Assembly: GCA_916613615.1 (NCBI GenBank)
Contig: OU744733.1
Span: forward strand, 35,441,939-35,505,938
Length of the DNA stretch: 64,000 nt
Direction: 5' to 3'
From: Steromphala cineraria
Lineage: Eukaryota > Mollusca > Gastropoda > Trochida > Trochidae
Positions 1 through 11,530 of the stretch are shown piece after piece. The translations under genes were made by a program, and so were the position numbers. How positions within the stretch are numbered: position 1 is the first letter of the stretch; each line of letters begins with the position of its first letter. The notes under the pieces were generated by a model, which was given only the letters and a program-made list of their open reading frames with translations, was not told where the DNA came from and did no database searches.

Positions 1-86
1 TAATTGACCATTATTTCACACACGTGTTGTGTTACTATCTATGTGATTTATACCTGGTTACTCAAAACAGTTCGATACAGACTCAA

Positions 87-145
87 TATATATTTAACGT
101 CGACTTGGTCTACTCGTTCAGGTCTGAACATTTGTCAATATGAAG
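87..145 (+). promoter_or_regulatory. Candidate core promoter and tiny first exon (A)
   Basis: A TATA box (TATATATTTAA, 87-97) is followed 33 nt later by an initiator-like TTCAGG (A at 120). A 20-nt leader then leads to ATG AAG at 140-145, directly followed by a consensus donor GTAAG at 146. This is the layout of a first exon coding for only Met-Lys. No second exon could be assigned. The same layout recurs at 1703-1757. Inference from signal spacing only. Confidence 0.3.
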
Positions 146-698
146 GTAAGGCTTTGTTTCAATAACATTAAGATAATTTGGAAAGTCAACATTTCAGAAA
201 CTTCAACTGTTTTTAACAATAACAAATATCATAAATCTTAATTCATATTCCGCTTTTTTGTTACACAGTAGCTTCATAGGGTTTACTTTAGTATTGGAAG
301 TCTCCTACATGTGAAGACATTTTTAGATTTTAAAAAACATATTTTTTCGACAATTCAACATTGATTTCGTTTTGACTAACATTTATGTTTTTATTAAGTT
401 CAGACATGATATAACAATGCTTAGACAATGTCAGGAATATTTTTCAGTATTCGGATATTCAATATCATAATGAACCATAATTGCACGGTATTCAATGTGG
501 TAACTTTTCATCGAAAAGTTATTAAGCTATAGACTGTCACTGTTTTAGAATTCGAAAGAGAGCAATGTGGTGAACTTTCATAAGAAAACGTTTAAATATT
601 GTTTTAGAAGTGAACTTGTCATTTGAAATCTTATTTCGAAAAGCGTCCGCTTTTTACCACGAAGATTAATTCAAGATCGTGTTAAACCAAAAGACGTT
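146..698. other. Non-coding AT-rich stretch
   Basis: No coding signal, RNA gene or recognisable repeat was seen here. If promoter A is real, this is intron. Confidence 0.5.
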
Positions 699-1067
699 AA
701 AGGGGCAGTAGCTCGTCTATTTAAAATTTAAAATTTTCAATTTAACACTGATAATTGTTCGTTAGTGCTAAATCTATCACTTTGATAGTGTCAAAACGTT
801 CATGACACACACCAATTATCCGAGAACACACATATTGTCAGAGAACAAGTTATATAGATTCACATAAAGTCCATGTAGCAATTTTTAATTGAACAACTTT
901 AATTCATTTTGTGTAATAAAACGGAATCGCATGGCTGAACTTTACATTACATATATGATAATTACTGCTACTTTTAGATTAAATGCATTGTCCTTCAATT
1001 GGAACCATTTATCTTCATTTCCTGACATTATCTTATATTCCCCCTAAAAACGTGCTACTGCCCCTTT
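699..1067 (-). repeat. MITE-A copy 1
   Basis: Diverged member of the commonest repeat in the window. The left end is AAAGGGGCAGTAGC; the right end is the inverted ACGTGCTACTGCCCCTTT. The interior shares blocks with the other copies, such as TTCATTTTGTGT and GGAATCGCATGGCT. Non-autonomous with no transposase. The short open frame at 983-1168 runs across its right end and is not a gene. Confidence 0.85.
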
Positions 1068-1670
1068 CAGATGGAAGATGCTGTTTTCTACTTGATGTTC
1101 AGCTTTTTAAGGATAAAACATCGCTTGAACTGACAATGTACTGTGGCTTCCGGTTGCCACAGGAATAAAGTGGATATAGAAATTGAACAAGTTGTATTTG
1201 TACAATAATGAATTATAAACATAATTATTTAATCAATATTTATAGTTTCAAATATATTTGTAAAAGTATCCCCTTTACTTCAACCAAATTTCAAACGTGA
1301 CATCGTTTCATCAAAGAACTGTAGTAAAAAAGTTTTTCCACAGATGAACATTAAGTATATGATTCCAACACGAAATATAGACATTGGCAAGTTGAAATTG
1401 ACATGTATCATGACAGATCCCCAAATATGATTAGAATTTCCTAAGACCTTTGCAGATAACGATGTTTCCTGATGTCAGTAGCAAATGTAGGCCTACATCC
1501 TTAACGTTATTTGTTTTGATGTTTGCTCGTTTGAAGTCGTTTGAAATGTTGATAAATATACACTGGACATGATACCATGTCCTTTTCAAAATATAATGAA
1601 CGACGATACCTTGACATACAAAGTTGGTGTCATAAAAGATCTTTTACGTCATGATGTACAATAAATTGTT
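1068..1670. other. Non-coding stretch
   Basis: No gene recognised. A polypyrimidine acceptor-like TTTTTCCACAG occurs at about 1333-1343, but the following frame closes after about 30 codons, so no exon is called. Confidence 0.4.
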
Positions 1671-1677
1671 TACTTTG

Positions 1678-1757
1678 GTTACCATGGTTACAGTTTGTGA
1701 GTTATATAAGACGTATAAGATGAACGTTTACAATCAGTAAATTCTGGTTCAACAATG
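1678..1757 (+). promoter_or_regulatory. Candidate core promoter and start-codon exon (B)
   Basis: A palindromic GTTACCATGGTTAC (1678-1691) resembles an RFX X-box. TATATAAG follows at 1703-1710 and an initiator-like TCAGT has its A at 1736, again 33 nt from the TATA start. After a 19-nt leader, ATG at 1755-1757 is immediately followed by the donor GTAAG. The layout matches segment A 1.6 kb upstream. A possible downstream partner is the phase-0 acceptor at 4890; this link is speculative. Confidence 0.33.
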
Positions 1758-1762
1758 GTAAG

Positions 1763-2391
1763 ATTTCTTGAAGTTTTCATTGATTATTGTGAGTGGAGTT
1801 CATTTCATTATCAAATGCTGTCATTTCGAACAGTCATCAGTTTTATGGTATGGGTTTACATTTTTGTTCCTTTTTTTGTTTATTTAATAAAACTATAGCA
1901 ACGACTTTTTATTCAGTATATATCATGTATATCATTTCCCTTAAAATTTTCCTTATAATCGACAAAACTGAAATTGAGAAACCTTTTCACGAGGTGATAA
2001 AACACAGAAACCGACTACTTTCCAAATAATTAAGACCGCCTTTTTCAAGAGCAAAATATTTTCTTTCTATGCTATTCTGTTGTTAAGTCATAAAATTATG
2101 TGATCATCAGGTCTTGTCAATTGCGCTGTTGAAAATCAAAGAGTCTTTACTCAATTCCATAAACACGGACTGTTTCATAAACCCTGTTCCCTTTTAGTTT
2201 GGTATACTCCATAACACATAAGAATAATCTCATTTATTAAAATGTTTTCCGATACTGTTAGTGCCTTCAACTCGTTTCTCCTTTCGTGTTTTGGTTATTG
2301 GTTCTTGTTTATAATCCATTTCTGTATTTTAATCTACGAACGTCAAATTTTTCTTTTTTGTTTATATCTGTATATTGAAGAGAGATGCATT
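1763..2391. other. Non-coding stretch
   Basis: AT-rich. The 78-codon frame at 1793-2029 has low-complexity composition and no family resemblance, so no gene is called. Confidence 0.4.
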
Positions 2392-2751
2392 AAAGGGGCA
2401 GTAGCACGTTTTTAGGGGGAATATAAGGTGATGTCAGGAAAATGAAAATAAATGGTTCCAAATGAAAGACAATGTATTTAAACTAAATGGAGCAGTAATA
2501 ATTCAAATATATAACGTAGGGTTCAGCCATGCGATTCCCTTTTCTTACAAAAATGAATTAAAGGTGTTCACAAAAAAATGGCCGCCAATGGATTTTATGT
2601 GAATCCTCATACTTTGTCCTCTGACTATGGGTGATTGGCTTGTGTAATGTGATTGTTGGCACTGTCAATATAATACATTAGGCATTGACTTACAATTATA
2701 AGTGCAACTTTTAAAATATAAAATTATCAAAAAACGTGCTACTGCCCCTTT
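2392..2751 (+). repeat. MITE-A copy 2, near full length
   Basis: Good reference copy of 360 bp. The left end AAAGGGGCAGTAGCACG is followed by GGGGGAATATAAGGTGATG; the right end is ACGTGCTACTGCCCCTTT. The interior has GGCCGCCAATGGATTTTATG and CACTGTCAATATAATACATT. Ends sit in a TTAAAGG...CCTTTAA context, which suits a TTAA target duplication. No coding capacity. Confidence 0.92.
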
Positions 2752-3063
2752 AAAGTAAGCAAAGATATGCTTGTTTGGCGATCACTTTTGTGATTAAGTA
2801 TATATTTAAACAATCTCATTTGGATCGTCATATACAAACAGTATGTCGATATTGAAACTCGGGTGATGATTAACTTACTGGTATATTAACATGCAATTTA
2901 TAATCTCTTATTACTCATTTTCAAAGTGTATTTGGATTAAGATGGAGAATACATTCAAAGTCATGGATTCGTTAAATATGTATTGGTGATATTAAAATAA
3001 ATGTCAAGGCAATTTATGTCTGTCAATCGTTAAATAATTACAAGCTTGCTAGTAAATTCACAT

Positions 3064-3231
3064 TTGATTTGATTGAAAGCTTTAAGTACCTGGTACATAA
3101 CATATACCTGAAAGTTCACAAAGAAATACTAAATAGAGCTATCCCCATTGATTTGATTGAAAGCTTTAAGTACCTGGTACATAATATATACCTTAAAGTC
3201 CATAAAGAAATACAAAAGAGAGCTCTGCCCT
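3064..3231 (+). repeat. Two-copy tandem duplication, 84-bp unit
   Basis: Two adjacent copies of an 84-bp segment start with TTGATTTGATTGAAAGC at 3064 and 3148. Because 84 is a multiple of three, the open frame passes through both copies and gives a self-repeating 62-codon frame. I see no sign that it is a gene. Confidence 0.85.
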
Positions 3232-3259
3232 TAATAAATCTACTTATTTCATTATAAGC

Positions 3260-3990
3260 ATTTAGCTCAAAGAGGCATAGTTGTGTATAATAAATCAGGA
3301 GAGACCTATGAACCTAATTCGATAACCCTTAATTAGGCCTTTGACCATTTTAATGCTCTTATATTAATCAACGGGAAACGTGCATTTTGCACTTTTACCA
3401 TATGCAGCCATGCGGCCATGATCTGAACTTGAGGCTGGATCGCTTTATGTAATCCTCAGACATAATCTCGCGAGATCACCGTGAGAACTAACGAGACTGG
3501 GTCATGTGATCTCCTCTGCTGATTGGTTTATTAAAGAGACTTTGACTTAATGTTTTCCAGAGTGAAGTTGTCTCGGTCAGGAGTAAGCGGAAAGGAGCTA
3601 GTCCAGAAGTTGACGTTAAATCACCTTGGGAAACCCTGGTTGGGGCCGCAGATTCAGTAAGTTGGCCTTGGGTAATGGATGAATAAAATACATTCCCTGT
3701 TTGTTGATGTTCATGATGGAATATCATAAATATGGTGTTTAATTGTTGCTATGATGTTGCATTTGAAGAAGCGGCAATGGGTATTGGTTGCATTGGCTGT
3801 ATTTATATACGGAAATTGGTTGCTCATTTTCGACATTATTCGAACCTTAGTCGAATACATTTACCGTTGTCATTCCGGTTCCCTCGTTCCATTATAGAAG
3901 GGTACGTATTTCAATAAGTGACCAAAGCCCATGTAACCAAAGAGATCACAAGAGGATACTTGGTGTGATTAAAGGCTAATGTCATTACGA
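3260..3990. other. Non-coding stretch
   Basis: Mixed composition. Short frames on both strands show no recognisable family. Confidence 0.4.
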
Positions 3991-4240
3991 GCCAGGAACG
4001 CAGTGGTATAGTAGGCGGCATGCTAGTTTCACACAGATATGGCTCGGGTTTGAATTCAGGTTGAGACACACGATTGAACCTAGGTTGACTTTGGCTTTTC
4101 TTGTGTTGAATCCTATGGCAAAATTTTGACCCATTGCAGTCAGTCGAGCCGGCCAAATCGGTACCTGAACATAGGCAGAACGGACGAATATGTTGTCGCA
4201 CCAAGCGCCAAGTAGCTCTTTTAAGTAATTCTAATGTACA
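3990..4240 (+). repeat. tRNA-derived SINE-like remnant
   Basis: The segment GTGGTATAGTAGGCGG (near 4012) resembles a pol III A box and GGGTTTGAATTC (near 4046) a B box. Spacing suits a tRNA-like head, but stems are poor, so this is a SINE or tRNA pseudogene remnant. Confidence 0.35.
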
Positions 4241-4890
4241 ATGTCAGATAGACAGACAGGCAGATTTTATTTAGTAGCAGAGGCCCAGTGTCCCAAAGTG
4301 CAATTACAGTTCAATTAAAAATACTTTGGTTACGTGACATTGACAAAGATTTTACACGGGATATTTAAATGGACATCAATAGTTTTGTACAATGTGTATC
4401 CAATGAAAACATTGCACTGAAACTTAGGCTTAAAATGATAACTTCCTTGACATTTTCCTTACTACCGTTTAGGCTTACGTATGCTACTTACGTATTTCGA
4501 TTGCTATAACCCACGGATGTTGCTGCCTTCAAACCAACCTTGCCTACGTAAACGTCCCGTCCACGAACCCGCTGTGTATGCGTAAACTCAGTTCCTGTTA
4601 TCAAACTAGCTTTAAACGCTCAAGAGGTCATCTTGACATTTGTTTTAGAAGTTGGCGAAATGAATGACTGTCATAATGAATGACAACTATTTATTCATTA
4701 TCCTTCTTTTTATCGACACAACTTCTGAAGTCGTCAAGCAAGTGACATAAGCTATAGAATTCTTACAGAATAAAGAAGTTGTATAACCACAACACATGCC
4801 ATTCTTTAATACTTCCTTAATGTCCTTCAAAGAAGCAAGAGTGTTCTTTTTCATCGAATACCCGCCATACATCGTGCCTTTATATTCCAG

Positions 4891-5142
4891 CTCAACCAAG
4901 ACACGAGGAAAATGTTCCGCTTCGTCAAGAAGAAACTGCGCAAGCGCCGCAATGGTGAAACGGAAGTGAAGACTATTCACATAGTTCCGGAAGACGATGA
5001 GAGTAAATGGGCGCGGAGGTCGGCAAGTAGTGCGGCCAGTCGGACGTCAACAGACACAGCTTGTTCTTCTAGTAGTCGTGAGGAAACTAGCTTGCAAGTA
5101 GTCCACGACCTCGCGGAGGAATCTATAGTAGGGTGTGATTGA
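4891..5142 (+). CDS. Candidate exon for a small basic/serine-rich protein, unknown family
   Basis: The open frame from ATG at 4912 encodes 76 residues. It starts with a very basic stretch (FRFVKKKLRKRR), has an acidic patch (PEDDESKW, about 27-34), then a Ser/Thr-rich tail. Base composition is more GC-rich than the surroundings, and a good acceptor (TATATTCCAG) ends at 4890. If spliced in phase 0 to a start-codon exon such as that at 1755, the protein would gain LNQDTRK before Met. No family is recognised. The opposite strand also has a 97-codon frame (4687-4980) that overlaps only the first ~70 bases. Either or both may be spurious. Confidence 0.35.
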   Translation, partial: LNQDTRKMFRFVKKKLRKRRNGETEVKTIHIVPEDDESKWARRSASSAASRTSTDTACSSSSREETSLQVVHDLAEESIVGCD

Positions 5143-5230
5143 TCTTTCCGCAGCATTCTATGAACACGTGGTGCTACTAAAAGGTGAGCCGTGACGAAAA
5201 CGTGTCTTTGAATCAACTATACTGTTTAAG

Positions 5231-5396
5231 AAATAGAGTAGCCCTAACCATCATGTGTTTTGCAATAAAGTATAGTTTTGCCCTGAACTATTATAGTTAA
5301 ATAACGAGGCCGAAGGCCGAGTTGTTTGACGTTATAATAGTTCAGGGCAAAACTATACTCTATTGCAAAACACATGATGGTTAGGGCTACTCTATT
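5231..5396. repeat. Fold-back (near-perfect palindrome) element
   Basis: Arms of about 70 bp run from AATAGAGTAGCCC at 5231 to its complement GGGCTACTCTATT ending at 5396, around a GAGGCCGAAGGCCGAG centre near 5313. The transcript would form a long hairpin. A partial left arm recurs at 44925-45000, so this is a dispersed family. An AATAAA sits in the left arm. Confidence 0.9.
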
Positions 5397-6102
5397 ACTT
5401 TTCTAGTATGTCGATTTTAACTCGATTTTAAAGCTATTTCTACTCCAAAATAAGCAACTTTTTAAAATCACATTCGGCAGCGAATTGAAACTCCTCGATT
5501 AGGGCCAGGGATAATGACGTCATAGCCGATTGTTATTGACGTCATGTCCAATTGTTTCGTGACGTCACTCAAAAACTATACTTTATTGCGGAATTAAGGG
5601 TGGGCGGCGCCATTGATCTTTACGGGAACAATACTAGAAATTATAATAATAAGTGATGTCTGGAAATATGAATAATGATGCATTTATTCATTGGCCAACT
5701 TCTTGAATAGGCTACCAATCATTACAATAAATATCCCTACATTATATTTTTCCAGTATGAGGTTAATTTTGACATTTTTCGATAAATAGTTCAAAGTTTA
5801 TTGGATTTTGGTCATCTCCTAATATAATCTCCTAAGTTTTCATTTGTCATTAAAAGTTGTGTAAGACCTAATGCATGTTTACAATTGACAACAACTCGAA
5901 TCATTGAAAACAAGAAAACAAACTGTCATATTTTGTTTCAGGAATGCAAGGATATTCGAAACTGTGATCTTGGATTAGAAATCTGATAAGGTGTGACTTC
6001 ATCGGACGCCTTCAAAGGTCATGTACTTGGATTGTTGTTACAACTCTGAGACATCTTACTTTACTTGATGAACTGTAGTGGTCAATAACGAACTTTGTTC
6101 TT
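5397..6102. other. Non-coding stretch with repeat remnant
   Basis: ACTATACTTTATTGCGG at about 5575-5591 is an inverted match to the fold-back arm upstream, so the fold-back may be nested in a larger inverted-repeat element. Nothing else was recognised. Confidence 0.4.
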
Positions 6103-6457
6103 AAAGGGGCAGTAGCACGTATTAAGGGGGAATATGAGGTGACGTCAGGAAAATGAAAATTAATAGTTCCAATTGAAAAACAATGTATTAAAACTAAATG
6201 GAGGAGTAATAATTCATATATAAAAAGTTAAGTTTAGTCATGCTATTCCTTTTTCTTACACAAAATGAATTAAAGAGGTGTTCACACAAAATGGCCGCCC
6301 ATGGATTTTAGGTGAATCTTCATACTTTGTCCTCTGACTATGGATAATTGGCTGGTGTAATGAGATTTTTGACTCTATCAAAATAATACATTTAGCATTA
6401 ACGCAAAATTATCAGTGAAAATAGAAAATTATAAAAAACGTGCTATTACCCATTTTT
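6103..6457 (+). repeat. MITE-A copy 3, decayed right end
   Basis: The left end AAAGGGGCAGTAGCACG is intact. The right end has decayed to ACGTGCTATTACCCATTTTT. The interior matches copies 2 and 6. Confidence 0.88.
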
Positions 6458-6778
6458 AAGGTGAAGAATATATTTTGTTATGCTATTCCTAGCTATAAAA
6501 CTATCTTTCAACTATTTTGAGGAAACAATACAATACAGGATGACCATAAATGGACTGTGACTTGAATATTTCGACTATGAAAGGCCAATGCGGAACTCTT
6601 AAAAGATTGAATCATGACAACATTTCAGGAGAGAATGCCAAAGTCTTTGTGAATAACCCGTCCATGAACTTTTCGACTCTTGGTGATTCCTTTTAGATAT
6701 GTGTGCATTGAAATGTAGTTTTGACGAATTGGTCAATTATCTTGACGATAAATGGACCTGAAATATGTTTTGCAATTT

Positions 6779-7820
6779 ACAATACACTCATTCTCGATAA
6801 TCCAGAGTTTACGTTCCGATAATATCTCCACTAACCTCTGGAACCAATATGGGCTCAATGCGATTCACAAATTACCTCCCCTTAGTTGCATTACCGTCTT
6901 TCATTAGCCAATCAGATAGGCCTTTATTCAGAGTCAGAAATAGGAAAGAAATCATAGAGGCAGATAAACATTTAACATACAATCAGCAATATGTTCAGCT
7001 ATTAAACATGTGGATTTGCCATCCAAAAGACAGAAGATCGGAGAGAAAGAAGTTCGACAGGATCAGAGAACAGACGAAAAAGAGGGATAGAAAGCAGGTT
7101 TTAGAACGACACAAATTTGGTCTGATTTTTTCCAATTGACTTTTAAAGCTTTGGTGACCCTACTAGGAGCATGCCAGCTCCATCTGGCATAGCTCAAGGG
7201 TCGGGGAAGCACACAAGCCACCACACCGCAATAACGTTTTGAGTCAAGTGGGATGGCATATAATCAAGTCAAAACCATTCCATAATACATGAAGTTACTA
7301 AATCTACCTACCATCGGTTATTTATGCAAAACTTGTGTTGTAATTTTCCTTACACAGTTATTTCTATCGGATCTGTCAACTCTCTTAAATTTAGATGGCA
7401 GCATGTTTTATAGCTGGAATACTGCTGACAGCACGTTAACCCCAACTCCCTCACTATTTCATAAATAAAATCAAAGGCCATGCGATAAAATTTTTACAGT
7501 CCAGAGGTATTCTCCTGACGAAAACTGGGAATGCTAGGTAACAATTGATATACCCCACCCGTTTTGATTAACAAAAACACTAAAATACAATCTTGAAATC
7601 CATCTCTTTGGATGTTATTTCTGTTTATTGACGAAGCGGGGGTGTGTCATGAAAGAAGCCATGCGATTGGTACGCTGCTGAAGGCAGCGTAGATCCCTCA
7701 TTGGTCAATATGCCACTAAGGGGAGGTAATTTGTGAATCGCATTGAGCCCATATTGGTTCCAGAGGTTAGTGGAGATATTATCGGAACGTAAACTCTGGA
7801 TTATCGAGAATGCAATACAC
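6779..7820. mobile_element. Element with ~110-bp terminal inverted repeats
   Basis: The sequence from AATACACTCATTCTCGATAA through CTAACCTCTGGAACCAATAT to the CCCCTTAGT near 6887 returns in inverse order at about 7710-7820. The two arms are nearly identical, which suggests a recent insertion. The ~820-bp interior carries a dispersed repeat (about 6990-7260) that recurs in an NFX1 intron at 48180-48440. No transposase frame is present. Confidence 0.8.
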
Positions 7821-9462
7821 TATGCTCGAGAAGAACAACAAAGATAAATGCAGTGTTGTGAGATTCGGAAAAAAATAATTCCATAGACGACTATGTTTAT
7901 AATCTATATAAATTGTTGCACAAAATCTCATTCGGTTACCTTTTAGATTCCAAAGTCGTCTTTAAAAACTATCGTATATTTGTTCATTGCATGTGCTTTT
8001 GTATTATATTCATGTACAGTATTAAGAATGAAAACATTAACATCAATGCAATTATCTGTTTGATAATGTTTACATCAGGGTGTTTATTTCTTACATAACA
8101 TGTTTTGCTGTTGTATTTGTATATATAAGTATATTGCCATTTATGTAAATATTCATTTGTATTTTATGTTTGCATTGAATACGATTACTAAACCTTATTA
8201 TTTATATTGTACATTGTCCATCCCTTATTGTATCTAAAGATAGACTTTTGTCGGCTTTAAGTCCTTCTTTGCATTACCTGAAAATGGGTGTCCTTTTCCT
8301 ATTTCACAAACTTACAGTTAATGTTCTTACGATTTTCGTTTCGACAAATACCCTATAGGATGCACTCTGTAAGTAAAAAAATCATAACTCTGTCAGTACT
8401 CCAGATTAGCTGCGTATCTGCGTATTTTACGCATCAAAATCCTTCAAAACCTACTTAGTTAGAAGCTAGGAGTGCAGATAATACGCAGACGTTTCCTTCA
8501 AAACCCATAGAATTTTAAAGCTTGCGTACTGTACGTAACAATGTCTAAACGCTAGCGTAGTCGAACCTAAAATTGTCGCAGATGGATATAGACATTCTTT
8601 TATGGTACACTACCTCTATTGCAACGTGACGTCAATGGTAAGGGGGGTGGGGGTAATAGAGTCTTGTAAAGTTATCAGATATTCTACGAAATCGCCGCAC
8701 TCTACTAATAAAGAGGTTATATCCATGAATTATAAAAATGTTGTCGTTATTTAACCTTCAAATCGTCACTAACGCAAAAAAAAAACTTATTGTTTCACGA
8801 CAAGTTCTATGCCACTTGTGCCAACCAAACACTCCAACACTAGATGACTATATTCTTTATACCTATAAGACTTGCCTTGCTTACATAAACTAAGAGATGT
8901 CAATAGTGTAAACATCTTGCCCTTCTTTCATCATCTTTGTGTATTCAGTTCATCGGAAAATTGAGATATTTTGAAAATAATATGAACATTTTTATTATTT
9001 AAAAATATTTGTTAATGACAAAAGTTGGAGTTTTAGTTTGAATTTATGTTTACAGTAATGAATGGATTATACAATGATGGACCAATATATGCAAATTCAT
9101 GATAAATTCTGTTCTATTGTGACCTGATTTATAAATATTTTAATAAACTGAACTGGAAGTATATATCATGTTACTAAGACATAATAAGGAAATTGATATA
9201 TTTACGGAATATTTTGAAAAGAAAAAATATTAAGTATATGACATAAGGACAGAAATTTCACATCAACACTTATGACCAAACATTGTTCCATTTTTTAAAG
9301 ACTGATACCAATCGAATCATGGCAAAGATGCAGTTTGTCGAAATATATTTGCGTTCCTGTTTGCTTCTTAAAATCAGCTCCTGTATTTTGCCGCCTTGAT
9401 GTGTGGATATTTGGATCGTGTTTGTTGTAGATTTGCTATCATCTTTATCACAGAAGCAGCTC
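7821..9462. other. Non-coding stretch
   Basis: AT-rich with no gene or clear repeat. Two related segments with ACGCAG/TACGCA motifs lie near 8410-8500. The 61-codon frame at 7913 is low complexity and not called. Confidence 0.4.
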
Positions 9463-9733
9463 AGTCGTAGTAGTACGATCTAACCTCGGTTGGAATTAGA
9501 CCAAATCTGTGGTTTCAGACAGCTTTGCCTGGTTGAAATAAATTGCACCACAATCGGTTTGATTTCTTTAGCAAATTTCACCACTTTATAAATGATGATT
9601 ATTAGACAGCGTAGATGATTGCACAACTACTTTTGATTGCATCGACCATTCTAGCCCACAAACTAGGTTAATTGGAACAGAGGCTAGATCAACTAACATG
9701 ACTCAGTTTCCTCTGTGGAGAGAATGATAATAC
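9463..9733. repeat. Repeat family C, copy 1 (decayed)
   Basis: Shares AAATTGCACCAC, GATTGCACAAC, the CCATTCTA.CCCACAAA block and CTCTGTGG.GAGAATG with the better copy at 11098-11456. Internal inverted symmetry is largely lost. Confidence 0.6.
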
Positions 9734-10419
9734 CGATAAACATCTTCTTCTCATTCTACAAAGCAATCATATTGAATAATCTATCTTTAACGCACTTATT
9801 TATGACACGAGTTCCAGATTTTTGGTATAGCCTGAGCGTGAGCGATATTTAGAAGAATCGATTTGCGTGCATGTGTTTTTTTGTGACAAAAGGCCAAACA
9901 TTCCATATATTTTTGATGCTGCATAAAATGTTAACTGTATATAATCCCAAAAGGAATGTTGTACAAATTAAATATTATTGTATTTTCTCTGATTTGATGC
10001 TTTGTCAATAGTATTATAATGTATGTTTTCATGAATAAATTATGACATGTCCGCTTTGTGGTCTTTTTATAAACCAGATATATATATTAATCAGATTTTC
10101 CTGGACACTTATGAGTTTAAATCATTTAAGGTTTAATCGATGAAAACTAGAGAGGTGGAACCCTATGTGAGCAAATACTCCTAGACTCTGCGGTGGCTCA
10201 TTTCATTACGAAAGAATATTGTATGAACTATTTGAGGTAAAAATCATAAAAAATATCGCATTATGATTCCACTTACTACAAACAGAAACTTTTGATTAGC
10301 ATTATTATTAATTCGTCCTTGAAATCTTGGTTAGCGTTTGCAGCTTTTAAAAAAAAATCTAATGTAATCTTTGAGGATACCAAATGGAATTTATTTGAAA
10401 CTGGAAATATGTGCATGTG

Positions 10420-10980
10420 ATGCAATAAGTCTTACAAAATGATACTGAACAGTCTTTTGTTTAAAGGCAAACAATAAAGGCACTTATCTCATGGGCACAA
10501 AAATGTTAATCTTTTAGAATAAACTTTACGATATTATCAAAGTAATTAAATAGGAAGTAATTCATCTATGGGACAACCACATACTAAGTCTCACAAAATG
10601 ATACTGAACAGTCTTTTGTTTAAAGGCAAACAATAAACGCCCACATCTCCTGGACACAAAATTCAAATTGTTTCCATGGAAACCAGGGAGAAAACAAAGA
10701 ATACCAAACCAAAGGTCATAATGATTACATTTTGGGATGGAAAGGTAACTACCCCAAATATGCACTTGGTTCAAATTGTTTCCATGGAAACAAGAAATTT
10801 TTAAATGATGACAATTACAGAATATCCAAAGTAAGGCACTGTTCCACTATTAAATCTAATCCCATACTACGTTTTAAGACATATTTAATATATTGTCCGG
10901 AAACCGTTCCTATCCCAAATATACACTATCATCAAATTGTTTCCATGGAAACTAGAAAAGAAAAACTTTTAGAATAATTA
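10420..10980. repeat. Direct repeats with three palindromic GTTTCCATGGAAAC sites
   Basis: A block around TGATACTGAACAGTCTTTTG is present twice, 159 bp apart (about 10440 and 10600). The 14-bp palindrome GTTTCCATGGAAAC occurs at 10670-10683, 10778-10791 and 10939-10952, each after CAAATT. It fits the RFX X-box consensus. Its place within repeats suggests a dispersed element rather than an enhancer. Confidence 0.6.
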
Positions 10981-11097
10981 AGTAGTAAAGTGCACCGCTT
11001 CGCCATTGTATTTCACCACAAAATTAACAATTTTGTTGATATTTAATTTTTGTAAAGTCATTGAACGTTTTTTTTAAAGATATGACCCGAAAGGTCT

Positions 11098-11456
11098 CAT
11101 TCTCTCCCAAAAGAGCCAGATCAAGTCATGAAATGTTGATACAGCCTCTGTTATATAACGCCGAAATCCGTGGGTTCCGGCAGTTTTCCTGGCGGGAAGA
11201 AATTGCACCACTATCCATTTGAATTTCTTTATCAAATGACAACGATTCTCGCATGGAAAGGGTGGTTCATATATCAATGCTTTTGCCATGATTCTGTAGC
11301 CAAAATTATTATTTAAGAACAGCGTCGCTGATTGCACAACCAACTTTGATTGCCTCCAATCAGGCATCACCCATTCTATCCCACAAAGTCGGCGTAATAT
11401 AACAGAGGCTAAATCAACATTTCATGACTTGATCTGCCTCTGTGGGGAGAGAATGC
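11098..11456. repeat. Repeat family C, copy 2 (inverted-repeat element)
   Basis: Ends are inverted copies about 60 bp long: CATTCTCTCCCAAAAGAGCC at the left, and GCCTCTGTGGGGAGAGAATG at the right. Both continue inward through the AGATCAAGTCATGAAATGTT block. Non-autonomous. Relatives lie at 9463-9733 and 21228-21359. Confidence 0.8.
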
Positions 11457-11530
11457 AAAGGTCTTTGAAATTATAAATTGCATATTGTCGTTGGTATGTA
11501 TATGGATGTAATCTTAACTCAACAATCTAA

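Noticed and set aside
4687..4980. 97-codon minus frame as a gene
   Set aside because: No family, no splice context, and it overlaps the start of the more protein-like plus-strand frame. It cannot be fully excluded.
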